A DNA stretch of 64,000 nt, from the NCBI RefSeq assembly GCF_017488845.2, contig NZ_CP083371.1, forward strand, positions 1,302,001 to 1,366,000, in the 5' to 3' direction. Of the stretch, positions 33,316 through 42,697 are shown in pieces; the stretch's first letter is position 1, and every line of letters begins with the position of its first letter. The DNA is from Ensifer canadensis. GTDB taxonomy: Bacteria > Pseudomonadota > Alphaproteobacteria > Rhizobiales > Rhizobiaceae. The notes below the pieces were generated by a model. The model was not told the DNA's origin. It ran no database searches and saw only the letters and a list, made by a program, of their open reading frames with translations. The translations under genes and the position numbers were made by a program.

Positions 33316-34200
33316 TCAGGCGACCTGATGGTTCGCCATGCGCTCAAGGGCACGCACCAGGCCGGAATGGTCAAGCCCGCTGTCACCATTGGCGGCGCAG
33401 TTGTTGAACAGCTCCTGCGTCGCTGCCGTGTTCGGTAGCGAAATGCCGAGGGATTTTGCGCCCTGCAGCGCCAGGTTCAGATCCTTCTGGTGCAGCGAGA
33501 TGCGGAAGCCCGGATCGAAGGTGCGCTTGATCATGCGATCGCCATGCACTTCGAGAATACGCGAGGAGGCAAAACCACCCATCAACGCTTCGCGAACCCG
33601 TGCCGGATCGGCGCCGGCCTTCGACGCGAAGACGAGCGCCTCGGACACCGCCTCGATCGTCAGCGCAACGATGATCTGGTTGGCGACCTTGGTCACCTGG
33701 CCATCGCCACAATCGCCGACGAGGGTGATGTTCTTGCCCATCAGCTGGAACAACGGCAAGGCCCGGTCGAAGCTCTCCTGAGAGCCGCCGGCCATGATCG
33801 AAAGCGAAGCGTTCCTGGCACCGACTTCGCCGCCGGAGACTGGTGCGTCGACGTATTCCGCACCGGTTTCGCGGACCTTTTTGGCGAATTCCTTGGTCTC
33901 GATCGGCGAGATCGAGCTCATGTCGATGACCAACTTGCCCTTGGAAAGGCCGTAGGCGACGCCGTTCTCGCCGAAGAGAACGTCCTTCACTTCAGGCGTG
34001 TCCGGCAGCATCAGGATGATCGTGTCGACCGCCTCGGCAAGTGCCTTCGGCGTCTCGACAAACGTCAGGCCATTGTCGAGCAGTTCCTGCCGCGGCGGGA
34101 TCGCAAATTTCGAAGTGATGATCGTATGCCCGGCATCCTGCAGATGGCGTGCCATCGGCGTACCCATGATGCCCAGTCCAATAAAGCCGATCGTTGCCAT
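33316..34200 (-). CDS. glxR: Tartronate semialdehyde reductase
   Basis: A 294-residue enzyme of the beta-hydroxyacid dehydrogenase family. It begins MATIGFIGLGIMGTPMARHL (NAD(P)-binding GxGxxG) and contains EYVDAPVSGGEVGARNASLS, the substrate-binding G-G-x-x-G-A motif, and NQIIVALTIEAVSEAL with QVTKVANQ holding the catalytic Lys. It reduces tartronate semialdehyde to glycerate. It sits between hyi and ttuD in the glyoxylate-to-glycerate operon; the hyi stop is 5 bp before its start. Confidence 0.92.
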   Translation of the reverse strand: MATIGFIGLGIMGTPMARHLQDAGHTIITSKFAIPPRQELLDNGLTFVETPKALAEAVDTIILMLPDTPEVKDVLFGENGVAYGLSKGKLVIDMSSISPIETKEFAKKVRETGAEYVDAPVSGGEVGARNASLSIMAGGSQESFDRALPLFQLMGKNITLVGDCGDGQVTKVANQIIVALTIEAVSEALVFASKAGADPARVREALMGGFASSRILEVHGDRMIKRTFDPGFRISLHQKDLNLALQGAKSLGISLPNTAATQELFNNCAANGDSGLDHSGLVRALERMANHQVA

Positions 34201-34205
34201 TGTGC

Positions 34206-35021
34206 TTAACTCCTGATCTTGATGATGTCTGCGGATTGCGTGCGCTTGCGCTCGGTGCCAAGCCAGCCAAGGCCCTCGACCGTGGTCGTGCGCGGCTTGT
34301 ATTCGCAGCCGATCCAGCCGTCGTAGCCCGCCTCTTCGAGCGCATCGAAGACGTAGGGATAGTTGATCTCGCCCGTACCCGGTTCGTTGCGGCCCGGGTT
34401 ATCGGCAAGCTGGACGTGGGCGATGCGGCCGGCAAAGCGCCTGTAGGTACCGATGAGTTCGCCTTGCGTGCGCTGCTGATGGTAGAGGTCGTACTGGATG
34501 AAGAGGTTGTCGCTGCCGACCTCGTCGATGATCGAAGCGGCCTGCTCGACCGTGTTGAGGTAGAAGCCGGGAATATCGAAGTGGTTGATCGGCTCGATCA
34601 GCAGGCGAATGCCCTGCTTGCCCAGTTCGCTCGCGGCCAGCTTGAGGTTGGCGACCAGCGTGGTGCGCAGCACGGCTTCCGAGACCCCGTCCGGCGCGAT
34701 GCCGACCAGGCAGTTGACCTGCTTGCAATCAAGCGTGGTCGCATAGTCGATGGCGCTCGCCACGCCCTTGCGGAACTCGTCGATCCGGTCGGGCAGGATG
34801 GCGATGCCGCGCTCGCCGCCGGCCCAGTTGCCGGCCGGCAGGTTGTGCAGCACTTGTTTCAGACCGTAACGCTGCAACTCGGCGCGCAGGCTGACCTTCT
34901 CGAACTCGTAAGGGAAGAGATACTCGACGCCTTCGAAGCCGGCTTTTGCAGCAAGGGCAAAGCGATCGAGGAACGGCGCCTCGGTAAACAGCATTGTCAG
35001 GTTCGCAGCGAACTTCGCCAT
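34206..35021 (-). CDS. hyi: Hydroxypyruvate isomerase
   Basis: A 271-residue xylose-isomerase-like TIM barrel. It starts MAKFAANLTMLFTEAPFLDR after AAGGAGG and has FEGVEYLFPYEF, GKQGIRLLIEPINHFDIPGF, FIQYDLYHQQRTQGEL, HVQLADNPGRNEPGTGEINY and YDGWIGCEYKP, the Glu, Asp and His metal ligands of the family. It interconverts hydroxypyruvate and tartronate semialdehyde. It follows gcl by 26 bp. The start is ATG 35021; the frame is open to 35051. Confidence 0.92.
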   Translation of the reverse strand: MAKFAANLTMLFTEAPFLDRFALAAKAGFEGVEYLFPYEFEKVSLRAELQRYGLKQVLHNLPAGNWAGGERGIAILPDRIDEFRKGVASAIDYATTLDCKQVNCLVGIAPDGVSEAVLRTTLVANLKLAASELGKQGIRLLIEPINHFDIPGFYLNTVEQAASIIDEVGSDNLFIQYDLYHQQRTQGELIGTYRRFAGRIAHVQLADNPGRNEPGTGEINYPYVFDALEEAGYDGWIGCEYKPRTTTVEGLGWLGTERKRTQSADIIKIRS

Positions 35022-35047
35022 GCGATTTTTCCTCCTTGTGATAGTTT

Positions 35048-36832
35048 TCAATCGAGAAGCGCTTCGATCGCGGTCGGTGCATCTTCGCCACGCGCCGCCA
35101 GTTCCTCGAACTCGACGACGGCGTTGATGTCCGCACCCATGGCGATGTTGGTGACGCGCTCGAGGATGAACTCGATGACGACGGGAACCTGGTGCTCATC
35201 CATCAGGGCGCGGGCGCGGTCGAACGCTTCCTGGAACTCGTTGGGGCTGCGCACCCGGATCGCCTTGCAGCCGAGACCCTCGGCAACGGCGACATGGTCG
35301 ACCCCATAGCCCTTCTCCGCGTCTTCAGACGCATTGATGTTGTCGAAGGCGAGGCTGACTTCGAAGTCCATGTTAAAGCCGCGCTGCGCCTGGCGGATGA
35401 GGCCGAGGTAGGAATTGTTCACGACAACATGCAGGTAGGGCAGCTTGTGCTGGGCGCCGACCGCCAGTTCCTCGATCATGAACTGGAAATCATAGTCGCC
35501 GGAAAGTGCGACGATCGGCCTATCGGGATCGGCGGCACGCACGCCAAGGGCAGCCGGCAGGGTCCAGCCGAGCGGACCGGCCTGGCCGCAATTGATCCAG
35601 TTGCGCGGCTTGTAGACGTGCAGGAACTGCGCGCCGGCGATCTGGCTGAGGCCGATGGTCGACACATAGCAGGTGTCGCGGCCGAAGGCCTTGTTCATCT
35701 CTTCATAGACGCGCTGCGGCTTTAGCGGCGTCTGGTCGAAATGGGTCTTGCGCAGCATGGTCCGCTTGCGCTCGCGGCATTCTTGCGCCCAGCCCGACCA
35801 GTCGCGCAGCTTGCCGGCGGTCTTCCATTCCGTCGCAACGTCAAGGAAGAGCTTCAGCGCTGCCCCCGCGTCTGAGACGACGCCGAAATCCGGCGCGAAG
35901 ACGCGTCCGATCTGCGTCGGTTCGATATCGACGTGAACGAACTTTCGACCCTCGGTATAGGTCGGTATGTTGCCGGTGTGGCGGTTTGCCCAACGGTTGC
36001 CGACGCCGAGCACGAAGTCGGAGGCGAGCATGCTGGCATTGCCGTAGCGATGCGACGTCTGCAGGCCGCACATGCCGGCCATCAGCGGATGATCGTCCGG
36101 GATCGTACCCCAGCCCATCAGTGTCGGAATGACAGGAACGCCGGTGATCTCGGCAAATTCGGTCAAGAGATCCGAGGCGTCGGCATTGATGATGCCGCCA
36201 CCGGCGACGATCAACGGCCGCTCGGCCTCGTTCAGCATCGCAATGACCTTCTCGGCCTGCGCGCGCGTCGCCTTCGGCTTGTAGGGCTCGAGCGGCTCAT
36301 ACGTCTCGGGATCGAATTCGATCTCGGCCAGCTGGACGTCGACCGGCAGGTCGATCAGCACCGGCCCCGGTCGTCCGGAGCGCATCAGGTGAAAAGCCTT
36401 CTGGAAGACGAATGGCACCAGCGCCGGCTCCATGACGGTGACAGCCCACTTGGTGACAGGTGCTGCGATCTTGGAGATATCGACGGCCTGGAAATCCTCC
36501 TTGTCCAGGCGGGCGCGCGGCGCCTGCCCGGTGATGCAGAGGATCGGGATCGAGTCGGCGGAAGCCGAGTAAAGGCCGGTGATCATGTCGGTGCCGGCCG
36601 GGCCTGACGTGCCGATGCAAACGCCGATGTTGCCGTGCTTGGCGCGGGTGTAGCCTTCCGCCATATGCGAGGCGCCCTCTACGTGGCGGGCAAGGATGTG
36701 GCGAACCGAGCCGCGCGCCCTCAGAGCGGAATAAAACGGATTGATTGCCGCACCGGGCACGCCGAAAGCACAATCGATGCCCTCTTTCTCAAGAACGTAA
36801 ACAGCCGCATCAACGGCACGCATCTTAGCCAT
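35048..36832 (-). CDS. gcl: Glyoxylate carboligase (tartronate-semialdehyde synthase)
   Basis: A 594-residue ThDP- and FAD-dependent enzyme that joins two glyoxylate molecules into tartronate semialdehyde with CO2 loss. It starts [20 protein letters not shown] after [28 protein letters not shown] and [13 protein letters not shown] lie in the pyrimidine-binding domain, and [20 protein letters not shown] with [15 protein letters not shown] in the ThDP phosphate-binding domain. Length matches the family (about 593). It is the first gene of the operon and is divergent from an IclR regulator, with an IclR-type box between them. Confidence 0.95.
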   Translation of the reverse strand: MAKMRAVDAAVYVLEKEGIDCAFGVPGAAINPFYSALRARGSVRHILARHVEGASHMAEGYTRAKHGNIGVCIGTSGPAGTDMITGLYSASADSIPILCITGQAPRARLDKEDFQAVDISKIAAPVTKWAVTVMEPALVPFVFQKAFHLMRSGRPGPVLIDLPVDVQLAEIEFDPETYEPLEPYKPKATRAQAEKVIAMLNEAERPLIVAGGGIINADASDLLTEFAEITGVPVIPTLMGWGTIPDDHPLMAGMCGLQTSHRYGNASMLASDFVLGVGNRWANRHTGNIPTYTEGRKFVHVDIEPTQIGRVFAPDFGVVSDAGAALKLFLDVATEWKTAGKLRDWSGWAQECRERKRTMLRKTHFDQTPLKPQRVYEEMNKAFGRDTCYVSTIGLSQIAGAQFLHVYKPRNWINCGQAGPLGWTLPAALGVRAADPDRPIVALSGDYDFQFMIEELAVGAQHKLPYLHVVVNNSYLGLIRQAQRGFNMDFEVSLAFDNINASEDAEKGYGVDHVAVAEGLGCKAIRVRSPNEFQEAFDRARALMDEHQVPVVIEFILERVTNIAMGADINAVVEFEELAARGEDAPTAIEALLD

Positions 36833-36891
36833 GGGAACTCCTCCTATTTGATGAGACGATACCCCATTGTCATCAATGTTCAACATTTAAA

Positions 36892-36906
36892 TGGAATTCA
36901 TTTCCG
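36892..36906. promoter_or_regulatory. IclR-type operator candidate
   Basis: TGGAATTCATTTCCG closely resembles the TGGAAAT-N-ATTTCCA sites of the IclR/AllR family. It is in the gcl/IclR divergent promoter, with a further half site TGGAAAT at 36912. Confidence 0.6.
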
Positions 36907-37001
36907 CCAGATGGAAATAAACATCTTCAAGAATTTCGAAACAATCAATCCTGGTCCTGCTAGAGGATGATAGGAATGACTCGGCTGCTGGAGGATGGAT
37001 C

Positions 37002-37823
37002 ATGGATGCGACAGGCAAGGGAAAACGCGGCCGAAAGGCGGGCGAAAACGCAGCGCCCGGCTCCGTGCAGGTGCTCGACCGTAGCCTGACGCTGCTGGCG
37101 GTCGTTGCCGAAAGCGACGGCTCGACATTGACGAACTTGTCCGATGTCACAGGCATGGCGCCATCGACCGTGCACCGGCTGCTGACGTCTCTGGCCAACC
37201 ACGGCATGGTGATGAACGACCCCGACACCGGCGCCTGGACGATCGGCCTCAAGGCATTCGAGATCGGCAACGCCTATCTGCGCTTCCGCAAGCTCGGCAC
37301 CATCAGCCGTCCGTTTCTGAAACAGCTGATGGAAGAAAGCGGTGAGACTGCCAATATCGGCATCGAAGAAGGCGGCGATGTCGTCTTCATCTCGCAGGTG
37401 GAAAGCCATGCCCCGATGCGGGCCTTCTTCCGCCCCGGCCGGCGCGGGCCGATCCATGCCTCCGGAATCGGCAAGGCGATCCTGTCGACCTGGGCCGACA
37501 AGGATGTCGCGCATCTGCTGGCTGGACGCGACCTGGCGCATTTCACCGACAAGACACGCGACAACCTGTCGGCGCTGCTGCAGGACATCCAGAAGATCCG
37601 CCAGCGCGGCTGGTCGATCGACGACGAGGAACACACGCTCGGCATGCGCTGCGTGGCAGCGCCGATCTTCAACGAATATGGGGAAACGATCGCCGGGATC
37701 TCGATCTCAGGACCATCCGTGCGCGTCAATGACGACAAGCTCTTGGTGCTGGGACCGGTCGTGCGCGAGCGCGCCGATGCCTTGACCCGGGCCATGGGCG
37801 GCAAGCGCCCCGAAGATCTCTGA
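37002..37823 (+). CDS. IclR-family regulator of glyoxylate metabolism (AllR/GclR-like)
   Basis: This 273-residue regulator has a winged helix (QVLDRSLTLLAVVAESDGST, LSDVTGMAPSTVHRLLTSLA) and an IclR effector domain (ANIGIEEGGDVVFISQVESH, GPIHASGIGKAILSTWADKD, EEHTLGMRCVAAPIFNEYGE). AllR-type members bind glyoxylate and repress gcl-type operons; the effector pocket here resembles that clade. It is divergent from gcl across a 169-bp gap containing an IclR-like box, so control of gcl-hyi-glxR-ttuD is likely. Its own terminator lies downstream. Confidence 0.85.
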   Translation: MDATGKGKRGRKAGENAAPGSVQVLDRSLTLLAVVAESDGSTLTNLSDVTGMAPSTVHRLLTSLANHGMVMNDPDTGAWTIGLKAFEIGNAYLRFRKLGTISRPFLKQLMEESGETANIGIEEGGDVVFISQVESHAPMRAFFRPGRRGPIHASGIGKAILSTWADKDVAHLLAGRDLAHFTDKTRDNLSALLQDIQKIRQRGWSIDDEEHTLGMRCVAAPIFNEYGETIAGISISGPSVRVNDDKLLVLGPVVRERADALTRAMGGKRPEDL

Positions 37824-37843
37824 TAAGGAGATCTTTGACAAGA

Positions 37844-37868
37844 AAGCCTCCCCTTGTGGGGGAGGCTT
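37844..37868. terminator. Terminator between IclR and guaD
   Basis: AAGCCTCCCC-TTGTG-GGGGAGGCTT: perfect 10-bp arms, symmetric, so it can serve both converging genes. Confidence 0.8.
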
Positions 37869-37930
37869 GCGTACGGCGTTGATTGGAACGTTCAGCGTCG
37901 AACGTTGGGAGACCACGCTTCCGCGATGGT

Positions 37931-39286
37931 TCAGACCGTCTCGAATTTCCGGCCGCCTGTGGCTTCTGTCTCGGCTGCCTGGTTGCTGGCACGATGTTTC
38001 ATCGGCTTGCCGGCAACATAGGTTTCGGCCACCGATCGGTCGTCGCCCATCGTCTGCAGGATGAAGAGTTCCTCGGCGAGCGTCTTGGCCACGCGCATTC
38101 TCAGCTCCATCGACGGCTTGGCGCGACTGTCGAGCACGACGATATCGGCGTCGGCGCCGATATGCAGCGAGCCGATGCGGTCGTCGAGATCGAGCGCCCG
38201 CGCGTTGCCGAGCGTCATCATGTAGAACGAGTTGAACGGCGAAAGCCGCTGACCCTGCAGATGAAGAACCTTGTAGGCCTCATCCATGGTTTCCAGCATC
38301 GAGAAGCTGGTGCCGGCGCCGACGTCCGTTGCCACCGACCAGCGCGCGCCGAGTTTGTCGAAACGGTCGCGGTCAAAGAGGCCCGAACCGAGGAACAGGT
38401 TCGAGGTCGGGCAGAAAGTGCCGACGGCGCCCGCCTCGGCGAGAACCGAGATCTCGCGATCGCTGAGGTAAATGCAGTGCCCGAGCAACGTCTTGCGGGT
38501 CAAAAGATCGTAGCGTGCATAGATGTCGGTATAGTCCTTCGCTTCCGGGTAGAGCGACGTCGCAAAGGCGATCTCGTCCTTGTTTTCGGACAGATGCGTC
38601 TGGACGTAGCATTCCGGATGTTCGGCGACGAGCGCCCGGCTCATCTCCATCTGTTCCGGCGTCGAGGTGATGGCGAAACGCGGGCTGATGGCGTAGTGGG
38701 CGCGGCCGCGGCCGTGCCACTTGCCGATCAGTTGCTTCGTCTCGTCATATCCGAGTTGAGGCGTGTCGCGCAGCGCATCGGGCGCATTGCGATCCATCAT
38801 TACCTTGCCGCCGATCATCAGCATGCCGCGGCTTTCGGCAGCGCCGAAGTAGGCATCGACACTCTCCGGATGCACCGAACAATAGGCAACGGCCGTGGTG
38901 GTGCCGTTGGAAAGCAGTTCGTCCATGAACCGGCCGGCAATGAATTGAGCATGCTCCGGCTGGCGGAACTTTTGTTCCTCGACGAAAATGTAGGTGTTCA
39001 GCCATTCGAGCAATTGCGCACCATAGGACGCGATAGCCTGCGTCTGCGGGAAATGCAGATGCGTGTCGATCAGGCCCGGCAACACCAGGTTCGGTCGATG
39101 ATCGGCAACCTTGACTGCTGGCCCGGCCCTGCGGGCAACGTCCGAATGCTCGCCGATATCGGCAATCTTGCCGTTGCGAACCAGCACGGCGCCATCTTCG
39201 AAGTAGCGATAGGAGGCGTGGTCGTCGATGCCTTTGGGCGCCTCGACAAACGTCAGCACGCGGCCGCGGATCAGCAAATCGGTCAT
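37931..39286 (-). CDS. guaD: Guanine deaminase
   Basis: A 451-residue amidohydrolase. The metal-binding motif LPGLIDTHLHFPQTQAIASY is at residues about 70-90; YLNTYIFVEEQKFR-type sequence follows in LLEWLNTYIFVEEQKFRQPE. His and Asp ligands are in HLSENKDEIAF and GHCIYLSDREISVLAEAGAV, and CPTSNLFLGSGLFDRDRFDK is the guanine-deaminase signature region. It converts guanine to xanthine. Its start overlaps the puuD stop by 4 bp, so the two are translationally coupled; xanthine is then used by Xdh. Confidence 0.93.
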   Translation of the reverse strand: MTDLLIRGRVLTFVEAPKGIDDHASYRYFEDGAVLVRNGKIADIGEHSDVARRAGPAVKVADHRPNLVLPGLIDTHLHFPQTQAIASYGAQLLEWLNTYIFVEEQKFRQPEHAQFIAGRFMDELLSNGTTTAVAYCSVHPESVDAYFGAAESRGMLMIGGKVMMDRNAPDALRDTPQLGYDETKQLIGKWHGRGRAHYAISPRFAITSTPEQMEMSRALVAEHPECYVQTHLSENKDEIAFATSLYPEAKDYTDIYARYDLLTRKTLLGHCIYLSDREISVLAEAGAVGTFCPTSNLFLGSGLFDRDRFDKLGARWSVATDVGAGTSFSMLETMDEAYKVLHLQGQRLSPFNSFYMMTLGNARALDLDDRIGSLHIGADADIVVLDSRAKPSMELRMRVAKTLAEELFILQTMGDDRSVAETYVAGKPMKHRASNQAAETEATGGRKFETV

Positions 39287-40521
39287 TGAACCTTCTCTCC
39301 CTTTACGACCGTCTCATACCAGGCGACGAGGAGCTTGCGCTCCTCGTCCGATATGCCGGTGACATTGGCCGGCGGCATCGCGTGCGAACGGCCGGCTTGC
39401 AGATAGATTTCGCGTGCGTGCGCGGCGATCTCGCCGTCGGTCTCCAGCGTCACGCCCTTCGGCGGCACGACCAGCCCTTCCCAGCCGGGCTCCTTGGCGT
39501 GGCACATGGAACAGCGGCCAAGCACAGTGTCGCGAACCTTCGGAAAGGCCTCGGCGGTAACGAACGGCTGCTGCGCCGCCGAAACCTTCGCCTCCTCGTC
39601 GCCGCTCAGGATCTTCGGCACGGTCGACAGCCACATGATGACAATGAAGAGCAGCGCGGTCGCAAGCCACGTCCAGGTCGGATTGCCCTTGTCGGCATGA
39701 CGGGTGTTGAAATAGTGGCGGATGGTGACGCCCATCAGGAACACCAGCGAGGCGATGATCCAGTTGTACTGGGTGCCGAAGGCCAGCGGATAATGGTTCG
39801 ACAGCATCAGGAACAGCACAGGCAGCGTCAGGTAGTTGTTGTGCGTGGAACGCTGCTTGGCGATGACGCCGTATTTGGCGTCCGGCGTGCGGCCGGCGAT
39901 CAGGTCGGCAACGACGATCTTCTGGTTCGGGATGATGATGAAGAAGACGTTCGCCGACATGATCGTCGCGGTGAAGGCGCCGAGATGAAGGAAGGCGGCG
40001 CGGCCGGTGAAAAGCTGCGTATAGCCCCAGGCCATGCCGACGAGGATGAAATACAGGAGCACCATCAGCTTGGTGTTGTCGCGGCCGGCCGGCGACTTGC
40101 AGATCGTGTCATAGGCAAGCCAGCCGAAGCCGATCGAGGCCAGCGAAATGGCGATCGCCGTCGTCTTCGACACGTCGAGCACATTGGGGTCGATCAGGTA
40201 AAGGTCAGCGCCGGCGTAATAGACCATGCACAGCATGCCGAAACCGGAAAGCCAGGTGACGTAGGATTCCCATTTGAACCAGATCAGGTGCTCCGGCATG
40301 TTTGATGGAGCCACCAGATACTTCTGGATATGATAGAAGCCGCCGCCGTGGACCTGCCATTCCTCGCCATAGGCTCCAACAGGCAGATCGGGTCTTTTCT
40401 TCAGGCCAAGATCAAGCGCGACGAAATAAAACGACGAACCGATCCATGCGATAGCGGTGATGACGTGTAGCCATCTCATGGCAAAGGTGAGCCAATCCCA
40501 GGCTATGGCATACTCGTACAT
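39283..40521 (-). CDS. puuD: Membrane urate hydroxylase with cytochrome c domain (PuuD)
   Basis: This 412-residue integral membrane protein has multiple N-terminal transmembrane segments (WLHVITAIAWIGSSFYFVAL at the start; LTLPVLFLMLSNHYPLAFGT later). Its C-terminal cytochrome c domain contains the haem motif RCSMCHAKEPGWEGLV (CxxCH) and the Met ligand likely in SHAMPPANVTGISDEER. PuuD oxidises urate to 5-hydroxyisourate without free H2O2, passing electrons to the respiratory chain. It heads the puuD-guaD operon, divergent from a LysR regulator whose leader carries the ACTTTCAAA motif. Confidence 0.93.
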   Translation of the reverse strand: MYEYAIAWDWLTFAMRWLHVITAIAWIGSSFYFVALDLGLKKRPDLPVGAYGEEWQVHGGGFYHIQKYLVAPSNMPEHLIWFKWESYVTWLSGFGMLCMVYYAGADLYLIDPNVLDVSKTTAIAISLASIGFGWLAYDTICKSPAGRDNTKLMVLLYFILVGMAWGYTQLFTGRAAFLHLGAFTATIMSANVFFIIIPNQKIVVADLIAGRTPDAKYGVIAKQRSTHNNYLTLPVLFLMLSNHYPLAFGTQYNWIIASLVFLMGVTIRHYFNTRHADKGNPTWTWLATALLFIVIMWLSTVPKILSGDEEAKVSAAQQPFVTAEAFPKVRDTVLGRCSMCHAKEPGWEGLVVPPKGVTLETDGEIAAHAREIYLQAGRSHAMPPANVTGISDEERKLLVAWYETVVKGEKVQ

Positions 40522-40595
40522 GCAATTCTCCCATTTCTCCGTGGCGCATTATGTGTCATTGCTGGAGGCCGCGGGAACGTCGCTGGTTCACCAAC

Positions 40596-40610
40596 ACTTT
40601 CAAAAAAATC
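40596..40610. promoter_or_regulatory. Shared purine-locus motif, copy A
   Basis: ACTTTCAAAAAAATC in the puuD/LysR divergent promoter. The core ACTTTCAAA recurs in the uraH/puuE and NCS2 permease leaders (48256, 55665). It lies 75 bp from puuD and 59 bp from the LysR start. Confidence 0.55.
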
Positions 40611-40668
40611 TATAAAATCGCGACGGAATGGATGCGTTAAATAGTGCCCGGAGGAGAGATCGGGAGGC

Positions 40669-41583
40669 ATGTCATATCTGGACAATGTTCGCGTCTTCGT
40701 ACGCGTCGTAGAGCTTGGAACCCTGTCGGCAGCTGGTCGCGACCAGCGCGTAACGCCGGCGGTTGCCAGTAATAGAATCAAAGAGTTGGAGCGCCACATG
40801 GGCGTTCGGCTGTTCAATCGGACGACACGCAAGCTGACCCCGACGGAACACGGCCGTGTGTTCTACGACGGTGCCGTCAAGATTCTCGAAGCTGTCAATG
40901 AGGCGGAGAACGCCATCGCGGATCTGTCGCACAATCCGAAGGGTGCGCTGAAGATTACCGCTCCGTTGGGGATAGGTCGGCGGCTGATCGCCTCGGGCAT
41001 TCCGGAGTTTCACGACAAATATCCGGATATCGAGGTGCGGCTCAGGCTCTCCGACCACAATGTCGATATCCTGTCGGAAGGCGTCGATGTCGCCTTCAAG
41101 CTCGGCATCCTCGAAGATTCGAACCTGCGCATGCGCGGCATCATGAACTGCGAGCGCGTCGTCTGCGGCGCACCGGCCTATTTCGAGAAGCGCGGCGTGC
41201 CGCAAACACCCGACGAGCTCATCGCCGACAAGCATGACTGTCTGCTGCTGCGCTATCCCGGTTCCAAGGAGTACTTCTGGACATTGCAGACGCCTGAGGG
41301 TGTCAGGAAGCTCGAAGTGACCGGGCCTTACGATTCGGATGATGGCGATGTGCTGACCCAATGGGCGCTCGATGGTCGCGGCATCATCAACAAGCCTCTC
41401 TTCGAGGTGAAGAGCTACATCAACACCGGCGAGCTGGTGCCAATCCTTGCCTCGACACCGCCGCTCGGCGTGCAACTGGCGGCCATCTATCCGCACAAGC
41501 GCTTCCAGGACCCGAAGGTTCGGCTGATGATCGACTATATGGCGGAGCGCTGTCAGCGGCTGATCGGCAAGATGCTCGCCTGA
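40669..41583 (+). CDS. LysR-family regulator next to puuD
   Basis: A 304-residue LysR regulator with the winged helix (VELGTLSAAGRDQRVTPAVA, NRIKELERHMGVRLFNRTTR) and the substrate-binding domain (LKITAPLGIGRRLIASGIPE, GVDVAFKLGILEDSNLRMRG, LTQWALDGRGIINKPLFEVK). It is divergent from puuD-guaD and probably controls purine degradation in response to urate or a related metabolite. The motif ACTTTCAAA in this promoter and two other purine promoters may be its binding site. Its own regulation is likely automatic. Confidence 0.88.
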   Translation: MSYLDNVRVFVRVVELGTLSAAGRDQRVTPAVASNRIKELERHMGVRLFNRTTRKLTPTEHGRVFYDGAVKILEAVNEAENAIADLSHNPKGALKITAPLGIGRRLIASGIPEFHDKYPDIEVRLRLSDHNVDILSEGVDVAFKLGILEDSNLRMRGIMNCERVVCGAPAYFEKRGVPQTPDELIADKHDCLLLRYPGSKEYFWTLQTPEGVRKLEVTGPYDSDDGDVLTQWALDGRGIINKPLFEVKSYINTGELVPILASTPPLGVQLAAIYPHKRFQDPKVRLMIDYMAERCQRLIGKMLA

Positions 41584-41617
41584 CAGCCCTGCCTAAAACA
41601 GCGCTCTGCTTGATCGG

Positions 41618-42598
41618 TTAAGGCACGAGCACGATCTTACCGGTCGTGCTTCGTGTTTCCATGGCACGGTGCGCCTCTGCCGCCTGTTCCAGCGGAAACC
41701 GACCACCCAGATGGACCTTGAGCCGCCCGTCCTCCACGCGACGGAACAGATCGCCGAGATCGGTTTTCAGGGCGGACGGCGTGAGCAACGGCAATAGAGC
41801 GAACCCACGCAGGGATTGATTGCCCGAAAGCATTTGTTCGACGTCAGCGGCTTCGAGTTCGAAGCGACCCATCGCGCCGAAGACGAGCTCACCGCCTTGC
41901 GCCAGAACACCAAGCGCGGATTTGGTGAAGGATCCGCCGACCATGTCGTAGATCGTCTCGACTGACCCACCCGCCAGATGCTGTCCAAGCTCCGACTGCC
42001 AATCCGCTGCCTTGTAGTCGATTGCAAGGTCCGCGCCGAGCGAGCGTGTCAACGCGACCTTCTCGCTGCCGCCCGCAAGCGCGATTACCGTTTTTGCACC
42101 CGCCTCTCTTGCAAGCTGAATGAGCAGCGAGCCGACACCGCCGGCCGCAGCAGTCACCAGCACGGTCTTTCCCTGCGGATTGCTTTGCCGAACGAGATGA
42201 AGCGCCGTCAGCCCCTGGATCATCAGCGCTGTCGCCACTTCGAACGAAACGTCGCCGGGGATCGGCACGAGTGCGTCAGCGTCGATCGCGACATATTCGG
42301 CGCACCCGCCCGCCCCGCGGCCGAAGGCGAACATCGGCACGGCGACACGCGTGCCGACCGCCGGCGTTTTCACGCCTTCGCCCTGCGCCTCGACAATGCC
42401 CGCGACCTCGACACCCGGCACCATCGGCAAACCAGGCTTCACCGCATATCGATCCTGCCGCATCAGAACTTCGAAGAAATTGAGTCCGATCGCCCCGACC
42501 CGCACCAGCACTTCGCCGTGCGCGGGCACCGGCTTCGGCATATCGATCAGCTCAAGGACTTCAGGGCTCCCGAAGGAGCGGTACTGGATTGCTTTCAT
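41618..42598 (-). CDS. Zinc-independent NADPH:quinone oxidoreductase (QOR-like MDR)
   Basis: A 326-residue medium-chain reductase: MKAIQYRSFGSPEVLELIDM at the start, GVEVAGIVEAQGEGV, TVLVTAAAGGVGSLLIQLAR (the nucleotide-binding A-x-x-G-x-G loop) and the C-terminal RFPLEQAAEAHRAMETRSTT. There are no catalytic-zinc cysteines. The start is ATG 42598 (GAGGTCGAGATCC upstream); the frame is open to 42613. It diverges from an HxlR regulator, a frequent pairing in which the regulator senses quinones or aldehydes. It interrupts the purine cluster, between LysR and xdhC. Confidence 0.88.
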   Translation of the reverse strand: MKAIQYRSFGSPEVLELIDMPKPVPAHGEVLVRVGAIGLNFFEVLMRQDRYAVKPGLPMVPGVEVAGIVEAQGEGVKTPAVGTRVAVPMFAFGRGAGGCAEYVAIDADALVPIPGDVSFEVATALMIQGLTALHLVRQSNPQGKTVLVTAAAGGVGSLLIQLAREAGAKTVIALAGGSEKVALTRSLGADLAIDYKAADWQSELGQHLAGGSVETIYDMVGGSFTKSALGVLAQGGELVFGAMGRFELEAADVEQMLSGNQSLRGFALLPLLTPSALKTDLGDLFRRVEDGRLKVHLGGRFPLEQAAEAHRAMETRSTTGKIVLVP

Positions 42599-42697
42599 GG
42601 ATCTCGACCTCATTTGACTGGCTTTGATCCATAGATAGCCTTAGGCTCCCGTTCGGCTCTACACACCCTTTTGTTCCATACTGACCGGTTGGTAACC

